A stretch of 64,000 bases of DNA. Source: Lacinutrix sp. Bg11-31. GTDB lineage: Bacteria; Bacteroidota; Bacteroidia; Flavobacteriales; Flavobacteriaceae. The notes under the pieces were generated by a model. The model saw nothing but the letters and a program-made list of their open reading frames with translations. It ran no database searches and was not told the origin of the DNA. The number at the start of each line of letters is the position of its first letter. Position 1 is the stretch's first letter. This document shows positions 46,101-55,100 of the stretch, piece after piece. Location: the NCBI RefSeq assembly GCF_002831665.1, contig NZ_CP025118.1, positions 1,178,001 through 1,242,000 on the forward strand. The letters run 5' to 3'. Both the position numbers and the translations under genes were made by a program.

Positions 46101-49100
46101 AGCAGCAGTCTTTAATGATGAAGATCAAGATAATTGTACTGATGTTGGTGAAACTGTTTCTTATACTTTCACTTTAACAAATACTGGTAATGTATCTATA
46201 GATACTATTGTATTAACTGATCCATTACTTGAAGCTCCTAACCCAGTTGTCGCTATTGTATTGGTTTCTGGTGATACTGATAATGATAACGAATTAGATC
46301 CTACGGAAACTTGGACATATACTGCTGACTATACAGTAACGCAAGCTGATATTGATGCCGCTCAAGTAACTAACCAAGCAACGGTTAATGGACAAAACGT
46401 ATTGACTGATGCGCCTGTATCTGATATCTCTGGTACTACAGCAACTACAGATGATGCTACTGTGATTACTTTATGTCAAGGTGATACAACTATAGCGCTT
46501 GTTAAAGCAGCAGTCTTTAATGATGAAGATCAAGATAATTGTACTGATGTTGGTGAAACTGTTTCTTATACTTTCACTTTAACAAATACTGGTAATGTCT
46601 CTATCGATACTATCGTATTAACTGATCCATTACTTGAAGCTCCTAACCCAGTTGTCGCTATTGTATTGGTTTCTGGTGATACTGATAATGATAACGAATT
46701 AGATCCTACGGAAACTTGGACATATACTGCTGACTATACAGTAACGCAAGCTGATATTGATGCCGCTCAAGTGACTAACCAAGCAACGGTTAATGGGCAA
46801 AACGTATTGACTGATGCGCCTGTATCTGATATCTCTGGTACTACAGCAACTACAGATGATGCTACTGTGATTACTTTATGTCAAGGTGATACAACTATAG
46901 CGCTTGTTAAAGCAGCAGTCTTTAATGATGAAGATCAAGATAATTGTACTGATGTTGGTGAAACTATTTCTTATACTTTCACTTTAACAAATACGGGTAA
47001 TGTATCTATAGATACTATTGTATTAACTGATCCATTACTTGAAGCTCCTAACCCAGTTGTCGCTATTGTATTGGTTTCTGGTGATACTGATAATGATAAC
47101 GAATTAGATCCTACGGAAACTTGGACATATACTGCTGACTATACAGTAACGCAAGCTGATATTGATGCCGCTCAAGTGACTAACCAAGCAACGGTTAATG
47201 GACAAAACGTATTGACTGATGCGCCTGTATCTGATATCTCTGGTACTACAGCAACTACAGATGATGCTACTGTGATTACTTTATGTCAAGGTGATACAAC
47301 AATCGCGCTTGTTAAAGCAGCAGTCTTTAATGATGAAGATCAAGATAATTGTACTGATGTTGGTGAAACTGTTTCTTATACTTTCACTTTAACAAATACT
47401 GGTAATGTCTCTATCGATACTATTGTATTAACTGATCCATTACTTGAAGCTCCTAACCCAGTTGTCGCTATTGTATTGGTTTCTGGTGATACTGATAATG
47501 ATAACGAATTAGATCCTACGGAAACTTGGACATATACTGCTGACTATACAGTAACGCAAGCTGATATTGATGCCGCTCAAGTGACTAACCAAGCAACGGT
47601 TAATGGGCAAAACGTATTGACTGATGCGCCTGTATCTGATATCTCTGGTACTACAGCAACTACAGATGATGCTACTGTGATTACTTTATGTCAAGGTGAT
47701 ACAACTATAGCGCTTGTTAAAGCAGCAGTCTTTAATGATGAAGATCAAGATAATTGTACTGATGTTGGTGAAACTGTTTCTTATACTTTCACTTTAACAA
47801 ATACTGGTAATGTCTCTATCGATACTATCGTATTAACTGATCCATTACTTGAAGCTCCTAACCCAGTTGTCGCTATTGTATTGGTTTCTGGTGATACTGA
47901 TAATGATAACGAATTAGATCCTACGGAAACTTGGACATATACTGCTGACTATACAGTAACGCAAGCTGATATTGATGCCGCTCAAGTAACAAACCAAGCA
48001 ACGGTTAACGGACAAAATGTTCTTACAGATGCGCCAGTAAATGATATCTCTGGTACTACAGCAACTACAGATGATGCTACTGTGATTACTTTATGTCAAG
48101 GTGATACAACTATAGCGCTTGTTAAAGCAGCAGTCTTTAATGATGAAGATCAAGATAATTGTACTGATGTTGGTGAAACTATTTCTTATACTTTCACTTT
48201 AACAAATACGGGTAATGTATCTATAGATACTATTGTATTAACTGATCCATTACTTGAAGCTCCTAACCCAGTTGTCGCTATTGTATTGGTTTCTGGTGAT
48301 ACTGATAATGATAACGAATTAGATCCTACGGAAACTTGGACATATACTGCTGACTATACAGTAACGCAAGCTGATATTGATGCCGCTCAAGTGACTAACC
48401 AAGCAACGGTTAATGGGCAAAACGTATTGACTGATGCGCCTGTATCTGATATCTCTGGTACTACAGCAACTACAGATGATGCTACTGTGATTACTTTATG
48501 TCAAGGTGATACAACTATAGCGCTTGTTAAAGCAGCAGTCTTTAATGATGAAGATCAAGATAATTGTACTGATGTTGGTGAAACTGTTTCTTATACTTTC
48601 ACTTTAACAAATACTGGTAATGTCTCTATAGATACTATCGTATTAACTGATCCATTACTTGAAGCTCCTAACCCAGTTGTCGCTATTGTATTGGTTTCTG
48701 GTGATACTGATAATGATAACGAATTAGATCCTACGGAAACTTGGACATATACTGCTGACTATACAGTAACGCAAGCTGATATTGATGCCGCTCAAGTGAC
48801 TAACCAAGCAACGGTTAATGGACAAAACGTATTGACTGATGCGCCTGTATCTGATATCTCTGGTACTACAGCAACTACAGATGATGCTACTGTGATTACT
48901 TTATGTCAAGGTGATACAACTATAGCGCTTGTTAAAGCAGCAGTCTTTAATGATGAAGATCAAGATAATTGTACTGATGTTGGTGAAACTGTTTCTTATA
49001 CTTTCACTTTAACAAATACTGGTAATGTCTCTATAGATACTATCGTATTAACTGATCCATTACTTGAAGCTCCTAACCCAGTTGTCGCTATTGTATTGGT

Positions 49101-52100
49101 TTCTGGTGATACTGATAATGATAACGAATTAGATCCTACGGAAACTTGGACATATACTGCTGACTATACAGTAACGCAAGCTGATATTGATGCCGCTCAA
49201 GTAACTAACCAAGCAACGGTTAATGGACAAAACGTATTGACTGATGCGCCTGTATCTGATATCTCTGGTACTACAGCAACTACAGATGATGCTACTGTGA
49301 TTACTTTATGTCAAGGTGATACAACTATAGCGCTTGTTAAAGCAGCAGTCTTTAATGATGAAGATCAAGATAATTGTACTGATGTTGGTGAAACTGTTTC
49401 TTATACTTTCACTTTAACAAATACTGGTAATGTATCTATAGATACTATTGTATTAACTGATCCATTACTTGAAGCTCCTAACCCAGTTGTCGCTATTGTA
49501 TTGGTTTCTGGTGATACTGATAATGATAACGAATTAGATCCTACGGAAACTTGGACATATACTGCTGACTATACAGTAACGCAAGCTGATATTGATGCCG
49601 CTCAAGTGACTAACCAAGCAACGGTTAATGGACAAAACGTATTGACTGATGCGCCTGTATCTGATATCTCTGGTACTACAGCAACTACAGATGATGCTAC
49701 TGTGATTACTTTATGTCAAGGTGATACAACTATAGCGCTTGTTAAAGCAGCAGTCTTTAATGATGAAGATCAAGATAATTGTACTGATGTTGGTGAAACT
49801 GTTTCTTATACTTTCACTTTAACAAATACTGGTAATGTCTCTATCGATACTATCGTATTAACTGATCCATTACTTGAAGCTCCTAACCCAGTTGTCGCTA
49901 TTGTATTGGTTTCTGGTGATACTGATAATGATAACGAATTAGATCCTACGGAAACTTGGACATATACTGCTGACTATACAGTAACGCAAGCTGATATTGA
50001 TGCCGCTCAAGTGACTAACCAAGCAACGGTTAATGGACAAAACGTATTGACTGATGCGCCTGTATCTGATATCTCTGGTACTACAGCAACTACAGATGAT
50101 GCTACTGTGATTACTTTATGTCAAGGTGATACAACTATAGCGCTTGTTAAAGCAGCAGTCTTTAATGATGAAGATCAAGATAATTGTACTGATGTTGGTG
50201 AAACTGTTTCTTATACTTTCACTTTAACAAATACTGGTAATGTATCTATAGATACTATTGTATTAACTGATCCATTACTTGAAGCTCCTAACCCAGTTGT
50301 CGCTATTGTATTGGTTTCTGGTGATACTGATAATGATAACGAATTAGATCCTACGGAAACTTGGACATATACTGCTGACTATACAGTAACGCAAGCTGAT
50401 ATTGATGCCGCTCAAGTAACTAACCAAGCAACGGTTAATGGACAAAACGTATTGACTGATGCGCCTGTATCTGATATCTCTGGTACTACAGCAACTACAG
50501 ATGATGCTACTGTGATTACTTTATGTCAAGGTGATACAACTATAGCGCTTGTTAAAGCAGCAGTCTTTAATGATGAAGATCAAGATAATTGTACTGATGT
50601 TGGTGAAACTGTTTCTTATACTTTCACTTTAACAAATACTGGTAATGTATCTATAGATACTATTGTATTAACTGATCCATTACTTGAAGCTCCTAACCCA
50701 GTTGTCGCTATTGTATTGGTTTCTGGTGATACTGATAATGATAACGAATTAGATCCTACGGAAACTTGGACATATACTGCTGACTATACAGTAACGCAAG
50801 CTGATATTGATGCCGCTCAAGTGACTAACCAAGCAACGGTTAATGGGCAAAACGTATTGACTGATGCGCCTGTATCTGATATCTCTGGTACTACAGCAAC
50901 TACAGATGATGCTACTGTGATTACTTTATGTCAAGGTGATACAACAATCGCGCTTGTTAAAGCAGCAGTCTTTAATGATGAAGATCAAGATAATTGTACT
51001 GATGTTGGTGAAACTGTTTCTTATACTTTCACTTTAACAAATACTGGTAATGTCTCTATAGATACTATCGTATTAACTGATCCATTACTTGAAGCTCCTA
51101 ACCCAGTTGTCGCTATTGTATTGGTTTCTGGTGATACTGATAATGATAACGAATTAGATCCTACGGAAACTTGGACATATACTGCTGACTATACAGTAAC
51201 GCAAGCTGATATTGATGCCGCTCAAGTGACTAACCAAGCAACGGTTAATGGGCAAAACGTATTGACTGATGCGCCTGTATCTGATATCTCTGGTACTACA
51301 GCAACTACAGATGATGCTACTGTGATTACTTTATGTCAAGGTGATACAACTATAGCGCTTGTTAAAGCAGCAGTCTTTAATGATGAAGATCAAGATAATT
51401 GTACTGATGTTGGTGAAACTGTTTCTTATACTTTCACTTTAACAAATACTGGTAATGTCTCTATCGATACTATCGTATTAACTGATCCATTACTTGAAGC
51501 TCCTAACCCAGTTGTCGCTATTGTATTGGTTTCTGGTGATACTGATAATGATAACGAATTAGATCCTACGGAAACTTGGACATATACTGCTGACTATACA
51601 GTAACGCAAGCTGATATTGATGCCGCTCAAGTAACAAACCAAGCAACGGTTAACGGACAAAATGTTCTTACAGATGCGCCAGTAAATGATATCTCTGGTA
51701 CTACAGCAACTACAGATGATGCTACTGTGATTACTTTATGTCAAGGTGATACAACTATAGCGCTTGTTAAAGCAGCAGTCTTTAATGATGAAGATCAAGA
51801 TAATTGTACTGATGTTGGTGAAACTGTTTCTTATACTTTCACTTTAACAAATACTGGTAATGTCTCTATCGATACTATCGTATTAACTGATCCATTACTT
51901 GAAGCTCCTAACCCAGTTGTCGCTATTGTATTGGTTTCTGGTGATACTGATAATGATAACGAATTAGATCCTACGGAAACTTGGACATATACTGCTGACT
52001 ATACAGTAACGCAAGCTGATATTGATGCCGCTCAAGTAACAAACCAAGCAACGGTTAACGGACAAAATGTTCTTACAGATGCGCCAGTAAATGATATCTC

Positions 52101-55100
52101 TGGTACTACAGCAACTACAGATGATGCTACTGTGATTACTTTATGTCAAGGTGATGGTACTATTACAATCGTAAAATCTGCTACTATTGCAAACGGCGAA
52201 CCTTGTTTAAATGTTGGTAGTGAAATAATTTATACTTTCACTGTAATAAATACAAGTACAGTATCAATTAACACGGTAACTATTAACGATACCTTATTAG
52301 GTGGTGATATTACAGCAACGCTTACACTTGCTGGTGATGATGGAGATAATATTCTTCAACCTATAGAAACGTGGATTTATACTGCTCTTAATTATACTGT
52401 AACTCAAGCTGATGTTGATGCTGGTATTATTACCAACACAGTAACTGCTGATGGTTTTGAGCCTAATGCAACTCCTGTTGTTCAAGCAACCGATACTTAC
52501 ATTATTGATGAGAATAACACAGATATTACACTCTGTCCTCCTACTTCTGGTATTAACATTGTTAAAACGGCTGTTATTACAAATGGTGATCCTTGTTTAA
52601 CTGTTAATAGTGAAATGACTTATACTTTCACATTAACTAATACTGGTACAGTATCTGTAAATAATATCTTAATTACAGATGTTTTATTAAACATTGATAA
52701 CACAAATAACAACTTACTTACACTTGTAGGTGATACTAATAATGATGGTGTACTTGAACCTACAGAAACGTGGATTTATACTGCTCCTAATTATACTGTA
52801 ACTCAAGCTGATGTTGATGCTGGTATTATTACCAACACAGTAATTGCTAATGGTGTGGAAGTTCTTAATGATACCGATGTAACGGCAACTAGTACACATA
52901 CAACTGGTTCTGATATTACATTCTGTCCTCCTACTTTTGGTATTAACATTGTTAAAACTGGAATTTTCAATAATGAGAACGGAAATGATTGTACAGAGAT
53001 TGATGAAACAATAACTTATACATTCACAGTAACTAATACTGGAAGTATTTCATTAGAAAATGTAATTATTTCGGATCCATTATTAGCCAACGCTACTCCT
53101 CCAGTTTTAATTGAATTTGTTTCGGGAGATATCGATGGAGACACTCAATTAGATGTAACTGAAATTTGGGAATATACAGCAACTTATTTAGTTACTCAAA
53201 TAGATATAGACGCTACAGAAGTTAATAATACAGCTACTGCAACTGCTCAAGAAGTTCTAACCGGAACAACCCAAACTTCAACATCTCAAATAATAACTGA
53301 GTTAATAGAAGATGTATTACCTCCAGACATTTCTAATTGTGATGTTCTAGATGAAACTGTTGAATGTAATGGTACTGAAAATGAAAATATCGCAATAAAT
53401 TGGGATACTGCAAATATTTTAGCACTACAAAATTGTGCAACTGATGCATGTGATAATAACTTTACAGTAACTTCAGATTATGACTTTGGAAACCTAGTTT
53501 CTACTTGTGGTCTTGGAGGAACAATTTTCGTTACTTATACCCTAACAGATGCCACTGGGAATTCTAGTGCTTTTACAGCTACTTTAACTATCGAAGATAC
53601 AACTGCACCAGACTTAACTTTATGTACTGATGTGGCTGATACGACTTTAGAATGTAGCGGAACTAATAATGATACACTAGCTACTGAATGGGATGCTGCT
53701 AACATATTAGCACTTACAACTTGTCCAACAGACGATTGCGATGCTGATGCCGTTTACACAGTAACTTCAGATTTCGATTTTGCTAACCTGGTTTCTACTT
53801 GTGGTCTTGGTGGTACTGTATTAGTAACTTATACTATTGCAGACGATTGTGGTAATAGTATTAACACTTCAGCTAATTTAACTATCGAAGATACAACTGC
53901 ACCAGACTTAACTTTATGTACTGATGTGGCTGATACGACTTTAGAATGTAGCGGAACTAATAATGATACACTAGCTACTGAATGGGATGCTGCTAACATA
54001 TTAGCACTTACAACTTGTCCAACAGACGATTGCGATGCTGATGCCGTTTACACAGTAACTTCAGATTTCGACTTTGCTAACCTGGTTTCAACTTGTGGTC
54101 TTGGTGGTACTGTATTAGTAACTTATACTATTGCAGACGATTGTGGTAATAGTATTAACACTTCAGCTACTTTAACTATCGAAGATACAACTGGACCAGA
54201 CTTAACTTTATGTACTGATGTGGCTGATACGACTTTAGAATGTAGCGGAACTAATAATGATACACTAGCTACTGAATGGGATGCTGCTAACATATTAGCA
54301 CTTACAACTTGTCCAACAGACGATTGCGATGCTGATGCCGTTTACACAGTAACTTCAGATTTCGATTTTGCTAACCTGGTTTCTACTTGTGGTCTTGGTG
54401 GTACTGTATTAGTAACTTATACTATTGCAGACGATTGTGGTAATAGTATTAACACTTCAGCTAATTTAACTATCGAAGATACAACTGGACCAGACTTAAC
54501 TTTATGTACTGATGTGGCTGATACGACTTTAGAATGTAGCGGAACTAATAATGATACACTAGCTACTGAATGGGATGCTGCTAACATATTAGCACTTACA
54601 ACTTGTCCAACAGACGATTGCGATGCTGATGCGACATACACAGTAACTTCAGATTTCGATTTTGCTAACCTGGTTTCAACTTGTGGACTTGGTGGTACAG
54701 TATTAGTAACTTATACTATTGCAGACGATTGTGGTAATAGTATTAACACTTCAGCTACTTTAACTATCGAAGATACTACTGCACCAGACTTAACTTTATG
54801 TACTAATGTAGCTGATACGACTTTAGAATGTAACGGAACTAATAATGATACACTAGCTACTGAATGGGATGCTGCTAACATATTAGCACTTACAACTTGT
54901 CCAACAGACGATTGCGATGCTGATGCGACATACACAGTAACTTCAGATTTCGATTTTGCTAACCTGGTTTCAACTTGTGGACTTGGTGGTACAGTATTAG
55001 TAACTTATACTATTGCAGACGATTGTGGTAATAGTATTAACACTTCAGCTACTTTAACTATCGAAGATACTACTGCACCAGACTTAACTTTATGTACTAA

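Noticed and set aside
44876..52165. CRISPR-like regular repetition
   Set aside because: Units are 405 bp, contiguous without unique spacers, and translate as protein domains; this is a coding tandem repeat.
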